The notes: generated by a model not told the origin, from the letters alone. Positions 44,313-52,723 are shown, numbered from the stretch's first letter. The stretch is 64,000 nt of DNA from an uncultured Alphaproteobacteria bacterium (GCA_947367055.1 CANBCI010000001.1:62001-126000), one strand, 5' to 3'. Numbers and translations are program-made.

Positions 44313-44675
44313 TCACAAATTCTGTAAAAATCTAATCATTGAATCCAAACCGTTCATACGCCCGGCCCCGAGGCGCAGCCCCAACCCGGCAAACTCGCCC
44401 GATAAATCCATTTTTTTTATCTCCCCCGGGGTGTGTCCATCAACCATGGCAGTTAAAATTGCAACGATACCGCGAACCAGTGCCGAATCGGCCGTACCGA
44501 AAAAATTATTGCCCGCTTTGCATATTTCAACATATGACGCACACCCCGAAATGACATGACATTGCGCGCCCGCGGGGGGCGGCGCCATATGTGCGCCAAA
44601 ATCCATAACCAATTCAAGTTTTTGAACCGGGTCATCCACCGCGGCAAGCAAGTTTTTCATCTGCTGATATGTCAT
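44313..44675 (-). CDS. sufE: Cysteine desulfuration protein SufE
   Basis: 120 residues. It accepts persulfide sulfur from SufS. The family core is CHVISGCASYVEIC with the acceptor Cys in GCxS, then ADSALVRGIVAILTAMVDGHTPGEI and a LxAGRMNGLDSM end. It is in an operon with sufT and sufS. Confidence 0.9.
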   Translation of the reverse strand: MTYQQMKNLLAAVDDPVQKLELVMDFGAHMAPPPAGAQCHVISGCASYVEICKAGNNFFGTADSALVRGIVAILTAMVDGHTPGEIKKMDLSGEFAGLGLRLGAGRMNGLDSMIRFLQNL

Positions 44676-44678
44676 GGG

Positions 44679-44990
44679 TCACCATCCCTGCTCTGTTAAA
44701 TCCAGTTCCAGACGCGCACTGTCCGACATTCGCGACAAATCCCATGGTGGATCCCATACTAAATCGACCCGCACCGGCATTGCGGCGGCCGATGACGCGG
44801 CATCGCGAACCTGGGTCAGCAAATCCTCCATCATGGGGCATGTCGGACTGGTAAAAGTCATAGTGATAACAACACCGTCTTGGTTTATTGCAATGTCATA
44901 CACTAAACCCAAATCCCATATGTTCACCGGTATTTCCGGATCATATACGGTTTTTAGCGCATTTATAATATCCTCTTTTTTGGGCAGCAT
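44679..44990 (-). CDS. sufT: SufT-like DUF59 (MIP18) protein
   Basis: 103 residues matching the MIP18/DUF59 family, used in iron-sulfur cluster maturation: KTVYDPEIPVNIWDLGLVYDI, MTFTSPTCPMMEDL (conserved Cys) and VDLVWDPPWDLSRMSDSAR. It lies between sufS (1-bp gap) and sufE (3-bp gap), which supports the assignment. Confidence 0.88.
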   Translation of the reverse strand: MLPKKEDIINALKTVYDPEIPVNIWDLGLVYDIAINQDGVVITMTFTSPTCPMMEDLLTQVRDAASSAAAMPVRVDLVWDPPWDLSRMSDSARLELDLTEQGW

Positions 44991-44991
44991 A

Positions 44992-46092
44992 TTATTTCAC
45001 CACGTTTTCTATTATATCGGCTGTTTGCCGCATGTCTTCAATTGTATTCCAAAATCCCGGCGATATGCGAATACTGCCGTCAACCCCCAGGGCGCGATGA
45101 ATCCATGTCGCGCACATGTTTCCAACACGCAGACATACGCCGTGCGCGCCAACAAGGGCCCCAAAATCCAGAACATGCATTCCGTCAACAATAAAAGATA
45201 TAAGCGCCGCATCCGGCTGCGTCAGTATTCTTACGCGCGGCATCTTTGCCAACCTGTCATACATATATTTGACAAGGTCTGCCGCCGCCGGCCGCGATTT
45301 TGCATTATCAATCGCAAACGGCAACCCCGCAATCTGGGTAAGCGGCAGTGTTCCGGCCTCGAACTTTTCGGGCGCGGGGCTAAAAATAATCTCGTCCGTC
45401 ATAACGCGCGAAACCATCCCGCCGCCGAACTTGTCCGGCGCATATTTTTCAGGATTTTTTATATACATAACACCGATTCCCGTATCCGCCCCGATTTTGT
45501 GACCGGAAAAACACATAAAATCGCAATCCCAAGCACGCACGTCAATTGATGCGTGCGCAGCATATTGCGCCGCGTCTACAATTGTGACGACATTCGGATT
45601 TTTTTCGCGCGCGGCGCGCACTATTTCCGCAACATTCTGCGCGACACCCATAACGTTCGACATTGCCGTTATAACCATAATGTCGGCATACGGAATTTTC
45701 GTCACATCAATATTATATTGCGAATCGAGCGGCATAACGGTCAAATCAACCGTACCCGCCAGATGCGCCGCCATCCACGGCAGACGCGCCGAATGGTGGT
45801 CCAAGTCGGACACCGCGACCATGGGATGCGCCACATTTTTTAATATATCACGAACCCGGTTCAGGCCATCGGTCGCACCGGACGTAAAAACAATCTGTTG
45901 CGGTTTTGCATTTATAAATGCGGCGACCGCGTCGCGGGCCCGCGTCACCATTTCGTCCGCCCCCGCCGCGCGCGCACAGACTCCGCGGCCGGCATTGGCA
46001 TATTTATTGCGCAAAAAATCAGATTCCGCATCAATTACCGCATCCGGTTTAAGGCTGCTGGCGGCGGCGTCTAAGTATATGATTTTATTCAT
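44992..46092 (-). CDS. sufS: Cysteine desulfurase SufS
   Basis: PLP enzyme that takes sulfur from cysteine and passes it to SufE. The 366 residues are at the short end for the family. Motifs are YLDAAASSLKP, FTSGATDGLN, SDLDHHSARLPWM, VDAAQYAAH and FSGHKIGADTGIG with the PLP Lys. The catalytic Cys is in RVGNMCATW near the C-terminus. The start is ATG at 46092 at the conserved beginning. It is the first gene of a minus-strand run that goes on to sufT and sufE, then the division genes. Confidence 0.92.
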   Translation of the reverse strand: MNKIIYLDAAASSLKPDAVIDAESDFLRNKYANAGRGVCARAAGADEMVTRARDAVAAFINAKPQQIVFTSGATDGLNRVRDILKNVAHPMVAVSDLDHHSARLPWMAAHLAGTVDLTVMPLDSQYNIDVTKIPYADIMVITAMSNVMGVAQNVAEIVRAAREKNPNVVTIVDAAQYAAHASIDVRAWDCDFMCFSGHKIGADTGIGVMYIKNPEKYAPDKFGGGMVSRVMTDEIIFSPAPEKFEAGTLPLTQIAGLPFAIDNAKSRPAAADLVKYMYDRLAKMPRVRILTQPDAALISFIVDGMHVLDFGALVGAHGVCLRVGNMCATWIHRALGVDGSIRISPGFWNTIEDMRQTADIIENVVK

Positions 46093-46168
46093 TTTATGTT
46101 TTCTCTTGCATTTTATGACGATTATAATACACTCTCGACGAATATCAACAAAGTTTAAGGAGAAAAAG

Positions 46169-46489
46169 ATGGCTTTAGAACACGCAAACGACCAAAATTT
46201 TGCAGATCTGGTAAAAAATGGGGTGACCTTGGTGGATTTCTGGGCATCTTGGTGCGGCCCGTGCCGCATGTTCGGCCCGATTTTCGAATCGGTTTCTGCA
46301 CAAATGCCAGATGTTAATTTCGTAAAGTTTGAAATTGACGAGGCAAACCGCCGCACACCGGCCAAATACGGAATCCGCAGCATCCCCAGCATTCTGGCAT
46401 TCCGCAACGGCGAATTGGTCGAGGCACGCACCGGCGTCATGGATCCGGAAACATTAACCGCATGGATAGAAGAATTAAAAGGAGCCTAA
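46169..46489 (+). CDS. trxA: Thioredoxin
   Basis: 106 residues with the active site WASWCGPCRMFGP and the cis-Pro region IRSIPSILAFRNGE. A general disulfide reductant of the cytoplasm. TAAGGAG precedes the ATG at 46169. It is divergent from sufS and followed after 3 bp by a DksA-like gene, so the two form an operon. Confidence 0.95.
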   Translation: MALEHANDQNFADLVKNGVTLVDFWASWCGPCRMFGPIFESVSAQMPDVNFVKFEIDEANRRTPAKYGIRSIPSILAFRNGELVEARTGVMDPETLTAWIEELKGA

Positions 46490-46492
46490 TAA

Positions 46493-46924
46493 ATGGCCGC
46501 ACAAAATTACAAGACAATGGAATTGCCGCCAAAATATGCGCCGAAAAAATCGGAACCGTATATGTGCCCGATGCACTTGGCATATTTTTACCAGGTTCTC
46601 AATTCCCAGAAAGAGGAATTGATGCAGGAACGCGCGTCCGTTTTAAGCGATGTGCGCATGGCGGAAAAAACAGAAACCGCGGGTGTTGGCGACGAAGTTG
46701 ACAACGTCATGTTTGATCAGGAAATAAACATGAACCTGCGTATGTCGGAACGAAACAACAAACTGTTGGCAAAAATAAACGCCGCACTGGATAGACTCGA
46801 AAACGGAACATATGGATACAGTGTTGTGTCCGGTGATGAAATCGGCCTGCCCCGGCTGATGGCGCGACCGTTGGCCACAATGACGGTCGAAGAACAGGAA
46901 GAATATGAAAGCCGTAAAAACTAA
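46493..46924 (+). CDS. DksA/TraR-family protein lacking zinc-finger cysteines
   Basis: 143 residues. DksA proteins act with ppGpp in the RNA polymerase secondary channel. The long coiled coil has the acidic tip (GDEVDNV, two Asp three apart). The C-terminal globular part (GTYGYSVVSGDEIGLPRLMARPLATMTVEEQE) aligns with the usual GxYGxCxxCGxxI...RLxARPxAxxCxxC end, but all the Cys are replaced. The fold must be held without zinc, as in some other DksA homologues. Operon with trxA. Confidence 0.85.
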   Translation: MAAQNYKTMELPPKYAPKKSEPYMCPMHLAYFYQVLNSQKEELMQERASVLSDVRMAEKTETAGVGDEVDNVMFDQEINMNLRMSERNNKLLAKINAALDRLENGTYGYSVVSGDEIGLPRLMARPLATMTVEEQEEYESRKN

Positions 46925-46943
46925 CATATATTCATGAAACAAA

Positions 46944-46968
46944 AACCCGCCTCATGGCGGTTTTTTTA
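46944..46968 (+). terminator. Terminator of trxA-dksA
   Basis: CCCGCC, loop TCAT, GGCGG stem followed by seven T. Confidence 0.85.
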
Positions 46969-47013
46969 TTAATTTTCCTTTACCGCAAATAAAGTTTATG
47001 TAAAAATATGAAT

Positions 47014-47226
47014 GTCACAGGGAATTTCTGTGACGGGGCGTCGAAACCCCTTATAGAGGGTCCGGATTATTCCGGACATTTATGGCACAACGAAATAATT
47101 GCTTATTTTCATGGTTGTGCCGCCTTCCAACCACACAGGTTGGAGGATGGCTGAATATATTGAATAGGCCTGCAATTCTCTATAATTGTTTCGAACCTCC
47201 AACCACTTGATTTTTCAGTGGTTTTT
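47014..47226 (+). ncRNA. Structured leader RNA, copy C (unassigned family)
   Basis: Candidate 213-nt RNA. H1 is at 47014-47034 (7-bp stem, loop GGAAUUU). H2 is at 47035-47050 (GGGG, loop CGUCGAAA, CCCC), and its loop bases 47041-47046 pair with 47189-47194. P3 pairs 47051-47058 with 47178-47185 (8 bp). Inside P3 are perfect hairpins at 47060-47077, 47084-47121 (8 bp) and 47124-47146 (9 bp), then GAAUAUAUUGAAUA (47153-47166, identical to copy B) and GCAAUU (47172-47177). CCUCC is at 47196-47200, and the terminator is at 47203-47226. A weak promoter (TTTACC, 16 nt, TAAAAA) lies just upstream. Confidence 0.75.
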
Positions 47227-47265
47227 CTTTGGCAACAAAACACGCAAAGGGGGACGAAAAAAAAT

Positions 47266-47877
47266 ATGAAATACGTTACGTTAATTTTCTGCATAATGCT
47301 GTCAATGCCGGCATTTGCATACCTGCAGGTTTCCAGCGGTTCCGCACCCGGCACATGGTGCGACAGTGAGTGTACCTGGGGCGGATGCGGCGTGTTCAGA
47401 CAAATACAATGTGACTTTGATTGTGACACAATCGCCGACGAACTGACATCCCGGGGTGACTGCACCGATGACAATAGCGAATATTGCTATTTTGGAAAAA
47501 CCGGAAACACATATTATTACTGCGACCAAGGCGGCGAAGGGGCATGCTCAAATATTAGCGGCACCGCAAACATAAATCAAAACAGCAGCTGGGAAACACT
47601 CAACGCATCAAGACACAGTGTATTAAGCCACACATTTCACGTATCGGAACAAGAATACGACATATGCATAATCGGCCTGGTCAGAACAAATTACGGATGC
47701 GCGGCCGGATATTATGCAACACAAAACACCGGCACAGCAAACATAGTCTGCAGTCCGTGCCCCGCCGGCGGCAGCAGCGATTTGGGAAACACCGGTCAAT
47801 CCGGATGCTATCTACGTCCCGGTAACTTTAGCGACGCAAGCGGCACCGGGCAGTATACCGCAAACTGCTATTGGTAA
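47266..47877 (+). CDS. Exported cysteine-rich protein downstream of structured RNA C
   Basis: Function unknown; 203 residues. The signal peptide MKYVTLIFCIMLSMPAFA precedes about 20 Cys (WCDSECTWGGCG, CDFDCD, CSPCPAGGSS) and a tail GCYLRPGNFSDASGTGQYTANCYW that resembles modules in the larger cysteine-rich paralogues. The start at 47266 begins the signal peptide; the AGGGGGA site is rather far (11 nt). It is preceded by a structured RNA with its terminator and followed by a second terminator. Confidence 0.7.
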   Translation: MKYVTLIFCIMLSMPAFAYLQVSSGSAPGTWCDSECTWGGCGVFRQIQCDFDCDTIADELTSRGDCTDDNSEYCYFGKTGNTYYYCDQGGEGACSNISGTANINQNSSWETLNASRHSVLSHTFHVSEQEYDICIIGLVRTNYGCAAGYYATQNTGTANIVCSPCPAGGSSDLGNTGQSGCYLRPGNFSDASGTGQYTANCYW

Positions 47878-47900
47878 ATGGCGAATACAATATGCATGAT

Positions 47901-47927
47901 AAAAGGGGCGGTAAAACCGCCCCTTTT
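47901..47927. terminator. Bidirectional terminator between convergent genes
   Basis: Perfect 12-bp stem AAAAGGGGCGGT/ACCGCCCCTTTT with a 3-nt loop and T tracts on both strands; serves the gene at 47266 and tatA. Confidence 0.92.
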
Positions 47928-47939
47928 TGTTAAGGTATG

Positions 47940-48230
47940 CTATTTACTTTTGGATGATTTTTTCACGGTCTTTTTTGACACAGGCGCCGACTTTTTAGCG
48001 GCGGGTTTCGCCACAGGCTTTTTTGCCGCGGCTTTTGCTTTTGGGGCCGCCTTTTTCGCCGCATCTATCGCGGGCACAGGTTCGGTCTTTTGTTTTGCAA
48101 TTTCCTTTTTGAAAATATTCAACCCGTCCGCCAGATTTTTCATCATGCCGGGAATCTTGCCGGATCCGAACAAAACTATAACCAAAACCACTATGACCAG
48201 TATTTCGGCCCATCCAAATCTTCCAAACAT
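47940..48230 (-). CDS. tatA: Twin-arginine translocase subunit TatA
   Basis: 96 residues. The N-terminal helix has the TatA pattern (FGRFGWAEILVIVVLVIVLFGSGKIP), then an amphipathic helix (MMKNLADGLNIFKKEI) and a long Ala/Lys/Pro-rich tail. Pore-forming subunit of Tat export. It lies next to the SPOR gene, 9 kb away from tatBC. Confidence 0.93.
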   Translation of the reverse strand: MFGRFGWAEILVIVVLVIVLFGSGKIPGMMKNLADGLNIFKKEIAKQKTEPVPAIDAAKKAAPKAKAAAKKPVAKPAAKKSAPVSKKTVKKSSKSK

Positions 48231-48245
48231 ATTTATCCCCTTTTA

Positions 48246-49019
48246 TTATTTCGCAACATAACAGTCCAGACCGTCGGATTTTGCATTTCTGCAAAATCCG
48301 TTGGCGTCATTGGCATTTGAAAACGCAATGCGCAATCTGTACGTGGTCGTTCCATTCGGCAGTTGCGCGGCCAGAATTACAAATTGCTTGCCTGTAAACA
48401 GGCCGCTGTGTGCATTACGAATTTGCTTCTCGGCGCGTTCCGCCAATGCGCGCGTGCTGTATGAACCGAACTGGACATACCATGCGCCCTTTGGTGCAAC
48501 CTGTGGTTTCGGGGCCGCCTTTTTGGGTGCCGGTTTTGCCGCCGGCTTTTTTGCCGCGGCGGGCTGTTTTGATTGAACAGGTTTCGGCGCATCCGCCTTT
48601 TCCGGGTTGAATGTGACAGGTTTTCTATCCTCTACCACGCGGACGGGAACCCCCGGCGTCTCTGTTGCGGCGGCGGCTGGCGCGGTCGGTGCACTGGGCA
48701 CGGTCGCCGGCGCGGGCTGCGCGTCGGGTTTCGGGCTATCCGGTTTTTGCGGGTCCGCCAACGGTTTCAAATCCGGCGCCGGCGCCCCGTCGATAACAAC
48801 GACAGGTGCATCCAAATCAACATCTATTGACGAGGATGAATCATTACCAATCGTACGGACAATAATATATGTGGCCAATATGATAACCACGACCCCCAGC
48901 CCCAGCAACAACCATGGCTTTTTAGGGCGCGGCGCGACAAACGGCGCGGCATCCGGCAATGCATCCATGGACACATCGTCGTCCAGGTCTAATAAATCCA
49001 AATTTTTATCGTCATTCAT
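48246..49019 (-). CDS. SPOR-domain cell-division/envelope protein
   Basis: 257 residues. A short acidic cytoplasmic part (LDLLDLDDDVSMDALPD) precedes one transmembrane helix near residues 35-55 (WLLLGLGVVVIILATYIIV). A long Pro/Ala/Lys linker leads to a C-terminal SPOR domain (GAWYVQFGSYSTRALAERAEKQI, YRLRIAFSNANDANGFC), which binds denuded glycan strands at the septum. The ATG at 49019 has GGGGGA upstream. It is 15 bp from tatA. Confidence 0.88.
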   Translation of the reverse strand: MNDDKNLDLLDLDDDVSMDALPDAAPFVAPRPKKPWLLLGLGVVVIILATYIIVRTIGNDSSSSIDVDLDAPVVVIDGAPAPDLKPLADPQKPDSPKPDAQPAPATVPSAPTAPAAAATETPGVPVRVVEDRKPVTFNPEKADAPKPVQSKQPAAAKKPAAKPAPKKAAPKPQVAPKGAWYVQFGSYSTRALAERAEKQIRNAHSGLFTGKQFVILAAQLPNGTTTYRLRIAFSNANDANGFCRNAKSDGLDCYVAK

Positions 49020-49130
49020 AATGATTCCCCCATTACTCTTTGACCATATTATATCATAAAAATATTCCCATAACAAAGAATATCTGGCAAAAAACAGTCT
49101 GTTTTAGCGGAAAATTTTCTTAAACACGCA

Positions 49131-49274
49131 TTATTTGGGCATTTGGCCAAAGTTTGGCGGAACAATCAGCTTGTGATTTTCGCTGACAATGGGTTCAACC
49201 TCGCAACGGGACATACACCCCGACAGCACCAGCGGAAACGCCGCAACACACAATAAAAACAATACTCTCTTCAT
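49131..49274 (-). CDS. Very small lipoprotein, BamF-like end
   Basis: 47 residues. A lipoprotein signal with LSGC is followed by only about 28 residues ending in HKLIVPPNFGQMPK. That end resembles the conserved stretch of DUF3035 (the alphaproteobacterial Bam component BamF; FAVVTRAPLVIPPxF type). If so, this is a minimal form of it. The ATG at 49274 has GAAGGA upstream. It is between thrS and the SPOR gene on the same strand. Confidence 0.6.
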   Translation of the reverse strand: MKRVLFLLCVAAFPLVLSGCMSRCEVEPIVSENHKLIVPPNFGQMPK

Positions 49275-49334
49275 TTTTATATCCTTCCATTTTAATTGTT
49301 TTGTGGCGCGTGGAACCACGCGCCACACACTTAT

Positions 49335-51068
49335 TTAGCACGGCATTTTTACCGCATCACGCATTTTATTTACAAACGCATCCAGCGACATGGTTTCCTG
49401 CTGCTCTACCCCGAGTGTACGCAGTGTGACGTTTTTGTCGGCCTGCTCCTTCTCGCCAACAACGGCGATAATCGGGGTTTTGGCCATTGACAGTTCGCGA
49501 ATTTTATAGTTCACCTTTTCGTCACGCAAATCGGCGCGTGCATTTACCCCCGCATCACGCAGTGCATTTACAACTTCATTCGCATAGTCTTTGAACTTTT
49601 CGGAAATGGGCGTGACGACCACCGGTTCCGGCGACAGCCACAGCGGCAAATTCCCGCCGGTCGATTCCAGCAAAATTCCCATAAAGCGTTCAATCGACCC
49701 CAGCATCGCGCGGTGCAACATAATGGGCCGGTGTTTTTCACCGTCTTCACCGATATAGGACAAGTCAAACCGTTCCGGCAGATTCATGTCCAGCTGAACG
49801 GTTCCACACTGCCAAATGCGGCCCATGGAATCTTTTAGATAATTGTCGATTTTCGGGCCGTAAAACGCCGCGTCACCTTCGGCAATTTCATATTCAATGC
49901 CGTTCGCATCCAGCGCATGACGCAGTGCGCCCTCCGCCTTGTCCCAGATTTCATCAGACCCGATACGGAATTCCGATTCTTTTCGTGTCGCCAGTTTCAT
50001 TGAAATTTTTTCAAAACCAAACTTGCTGTAAATATCCTTGATAAAGCGCAGGATTTTTACAACCTCGGTTTCCAGTTGTTCTTCTGTGCAGAAGATATGG
50101 GCGTCGTCCTGGGTAAATTCACGCACACGCATCAGACCCGAGAGGCCGCCGGCCGCCTCGTACCGGTTAACCTTGCCAAATTCCGCCAAATACATCGGCA
50201 GGTCTTTATAAGACTTTATCCCCTGTCCGAATACCAGCATTCCGCCCGGGCACGACATCGGCTTTACACAGAAAGTCTTGCCGTCCTGGGTTTTACCGGA
50301 ATAATTATGCTCGCCATATTTCGCCCAGTGGCCGCTGCGTTCCCACAGGCACCGGTCCATAACCGACGGCGTTGAAATTTCAAGGTAGCCCGCCCGTTCC
50401 TGACGCGCACGTACATATTCAATCAGGCGTCGATAAATACGATACCCTTTGTCATGCCAGAACACCGCACCCGGCGCGTATTCCGGTTCAAAATGGAACA
50501 AATCCATATCGCGTCCCAGCTTTCGGTTGTCACGCGCGGCGGCCTCTTCCTGCATTTTAAGAAATGCGTCCAGTTCTTCCTTGCTTGCAAACGCGTCGAC
50601 ATAGATGCGCTGCAACATTTTGTTTTTTGCGTCACCCTTCCAATATGCGCCGGCGACCGAACGAATTTTGAAACCGTCGCGCGGCAAATCCTTGGAGCTT
50701 TCCACATGCGGGCCGCGGCACAAATCCGTAAAATCGCGGAACGAATAAATCGACAGTTTTTCACCAGCCGCATCATATTCACGCAGCCATTCGGTTTTAT
50801 ACGGCTGGGCGGCAAAAATTTCCATTGCCTCGTCGCGCGACACAAAGCGCTGTTCAAATCGGCCGTTTGATTTGATCAGAGCCCGCATTTCCTTTTCTAT
50901 TTTTTCAAAATCTTCGTCGGTAAATCTGTGTTCGGTGTCAAAATCATAATAAAACCCGTTTTCAATCGCGGGTCCGCCCGCAAATTTTACATCAGGGTAT
51001 AAATGCTGAACCGCCGCCGCCAAAACATGCGCCAACGAATGCCGTATTGTTTCTATTTCATATGACAT
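49335..51068 (-). CDS. thrS: Threonyl-tRNA synthetase without TGS domain
   Basis: 577 residues, against about 640 in most bacteria. The N-terminal TGS domain is absent and the protein starts directly at the editing domain (RHSLAHVLAAA, CRGPHV zinc/editing His and Cys). The class II catalytic core follows (MSCPGGMLVFGQGIKSYKDLPMY, RVREFTQDDAHIFC, LHRAMLGSIERFMGIL) and an anticodon-binding domain ends it. The ATG at 51068 is the only start near the conserved beginning. Confidence 0.95.
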   Translation of the reverse strand: MSYEIETIRHSLAHVLAAAVQHLYPDVKFAGGPAIENGFYYDFDTEHRFTDEDFEKIEKEMRALIKSNGRFEQRFVSRDEAMEIFAAQPYKTEWLREYDAAGEKLSIYSFRDFTDLCRGPHVESSKDLPRDGFKIRSVAGAYWKGDAKNKMLQRIYVDAFASKEELDAFLKMQEEAAARDNRKLGRDMDLFHFEPEYAPGAVFWHDKGYRIYRRLIEYVRARQERAGYLEISTPSVMDRCLWERSGHWAKYGEHNYSGKTQDGKTFCVKPMSCPGGMLVFGQGIKSYKDLPMYLAEFGKVNRYEAAGGLSGLMRVREFTQDDAHIFCTEEQLETEVVKILRFIKDIYSKFGFEKISMKLATRKESEFRIGSDEIWDKAEGALRHALDANGIEYEIAEGDAAFYGPKIDNYLKDSMGRIWQCGTVQLDMNLPERFDLSYIGEDGEKHRPIMLHRAMLGSIERFMGILLESTGGNLPLWLSPEPVVVTPISEKFKDYANEVVNALRDAGVNARADLRDEKVNYKIRELSMAKTPIIAVVGEKEQADKNVTLRTLGVEQQETMSLDAFVNKMRDAVKMPC

Positions 51069-51250
51069 GATAACAATCCTTAAATATTCTTTTGTTATTT
51101 ATTGTTTGACTTAAATTATACATCGCGCGCGGAAAACCGCAAATAGAAATTACACCCCCAAAGGGGTCGTAGTCGTTGTAAAAGAAATAAACATCAGAAC
51201 GTAATCTTTCATAAGAAACATTATGGCTTCAACATGGCGCAAAGTCAATA
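51069..51250. other. Intergenic region upstream of thrS
   Basis: No gene is visible. There is a small palindrome ACCCC-CAAA-GGGGT near 51153-51166 without a T tract; it could be part of a thrS leader hairpin. Confidence 0.4.
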
Positions 51251-51271
51251 AAAAACGCCCCGTTTGGGGCG
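51251..51271 (-). terminator. Terminator of the 51924-51292 operon
   Basis: CGCCCC, loop GTTT, GGGGCG stem with a run of T on the minus strand. Confidence 0.85.
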
Positions 51272-51291
51272 AAATTGACAATATTATATTA

Positions 51292-51891
51292 TCAGTTGTT
51301 AACCTTGACGCATTCGGCAGATGTCGCATCCCAGCGTCCCTGCCAGCCATCGCCTTGCCATTTCAAACATTGCGTTTCATCCAAACCGGTGCATCTCTCT
51401 TCGATTTCGCCATTGCTTTTTTGCGCCAGCCCATATTCGCCTTTACCCAACGCCCTGCACCACATATCAGGATATATTGTTACCTCATGAATGCCATCCT
51501 GTCTCTCGGGCATGCTAAATGCGACCATTTTTTCCGCGGATAAACATACCGCATAAATCATTGTGCCTTTTTGTAAAAATCTAATATTGGAACAACCATT
51601 GGGAAGGCCTATCCGGTATCTCGCATAAGATCCTATAAGCCCCATTATCTCCATTTTATTTTCCTCTGTGCTAATGTCATACTTTCCAAAAAATGAACCG
51701 GCGCAATATTTCTCTCTATAATTGTTTTTATCGCACGCGTCAATCGGCACACATGCCGTATCACTTTCAACCCATACCTTCTTGTCGCTTTTATTGCACA
51801 GTTCCCTTTTCCGCTCCACTGTCATTTCCGCGGCGCAAACCGCGCCCGCCGCAAAAATTACCGCCAAAGATGTCATTATTATTTTTTTCAT
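51292..51891 (-). CDS. Exported hypothetical protein
   Basis: I do not recognise this 199-residue protein. It has a signal peptide (MKKIIMTSLAVIFAAGAVCA) and ten or so Cys, including CVPIDACDKNNYREKYC and an end CLKWQGDGWQGRWDATSAECVKVNN, which suggests disulfides. It is 32 bp downstream of another exported protein, with no terminator between, so both are probably made from the transcript that starts with structured RNA B. Confidence 0.65.
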   Translation of the reverse strand: MKKIIMTSLAVIFAAGAVCAAEMTVERKRELCNKSDKKVWVESDTACVPIDACDKNNYREKYCAGSFFGKYDISTEENKMEIMGLIGSYARYRIGLPNGCSNIRFLQKGTMIYAVCLSAEKMVAFSMPERQDGIHEVTIYPDMWCRALGKGEYGLAQKSNGEIEERCTGLDETQCLKWQGDGWQGRWDATSAECVKVNN

Positions 51892-51923
51892 TTTTTACTC
51901 CTTTTCAATGTTTGTGTTTTTAT

Positions 51924-52694
51924 TTATTCCATGCATTCGGGTTCATCCGGAAACTCTTCGCAGAGTTCGTCTGCCTCGTCTGTACTATCCGCATCCTGTT
52001 CGGGTGCGTTATCTTGCTTGGAATCTTGTTCGACCGCCGCCGCCGATATTGCAACATTTTCTGGATTGTTTTTTTGCGGAACACTTACCGCGTCGCCATT
52101 ATTCGCCGCGGGATTTTCCGTCATCGGTCGAATGTCGGTGTTCTGCGCCGCCGCCGTGTTATCTTTTATCCCGCCCAGGGATGCGGCGGACGCAATCATT
52201 GCGATGCCTGCGCTTATATCATTTGACGAACTATCGGATTCAACACGCCGCACTGCGGACGTCATTTGGTATTCCGGCGACGCGGCCGCAACTTTGTACA
52301 GGCGCCCATCGGCATCAATAATGTTTTCAAAATCCGGCACGGGCGGCATGTCCAATTCATCCCGCAAGGCATTAACCCTTTGCAACAGATTGATATAAGA
52401 ATCACGCAGGCCAGCGAAAGGCTGGCCGGGTTCTGGCAACTTATGCGACTGCTTATAAGATACATGCGGATAATTGGACGAATAAATGCAATTTATGGTT
52501 GCTTGAAAATTCCGCATGTCTTGCGCGGCATCAACATCGGCCCGCGCCGTCGCCGTGGCAGATGCGATTTTTTCTACGCCCGCCGACATCATCCCCAGAT
52601 CCGCAGCATATCCGTTTTGATTTTGATCGCAATATGCATGAAAAGTCACACACAAATTTAATAAAACAATTAAAACGATTTTTCTGGCTCCCAT
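51924..52694 (-). CDS. Exported acidic protein downstream of structured RNA B
   Basis: Function unknown; 256 residues. A signal peptide (residues 1-22, KIVLIVLLNLCVTFHAYC) precedes a helical middle (VEKIASATATARADVDAAQDM, YINLLQRVNALRDEL) and a low-complexity Ala/Asn/Asp-rich region. The tail is very acidic (DSTDEADELCEEFPDEPECME). It is the first gene after the 206-nt structured RNA and its terminator, separated by a second small hairpin (about 52700-52728). Confidence 0.65.
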   Translation of the reverse strand: MGARKIVLIVLLNLCVTFHAYCDQNQNGYAADLGMMSAGVEKIASATATARADVDAAQDMRNFQATINCIYSSNYPHVSYKQSHKLPEPGQPFAGLRDSYINLLQRVNALRDELDMPPVPDFENIIDADGRLYKVAAASPEYQMTSAVRRVESDSSSNDISAGIAMIASAASLGGIKDNTAAAQNTDIRPMTENPAANNGDAVSVPQKNNPENVAISAAAVEQDSKQDNAPEQDADSTDEADELCEEFPDEPECME

Positions 52695-52723
52695 GACAAC
52701 CTTTTACATTTTTTATCCAATGT

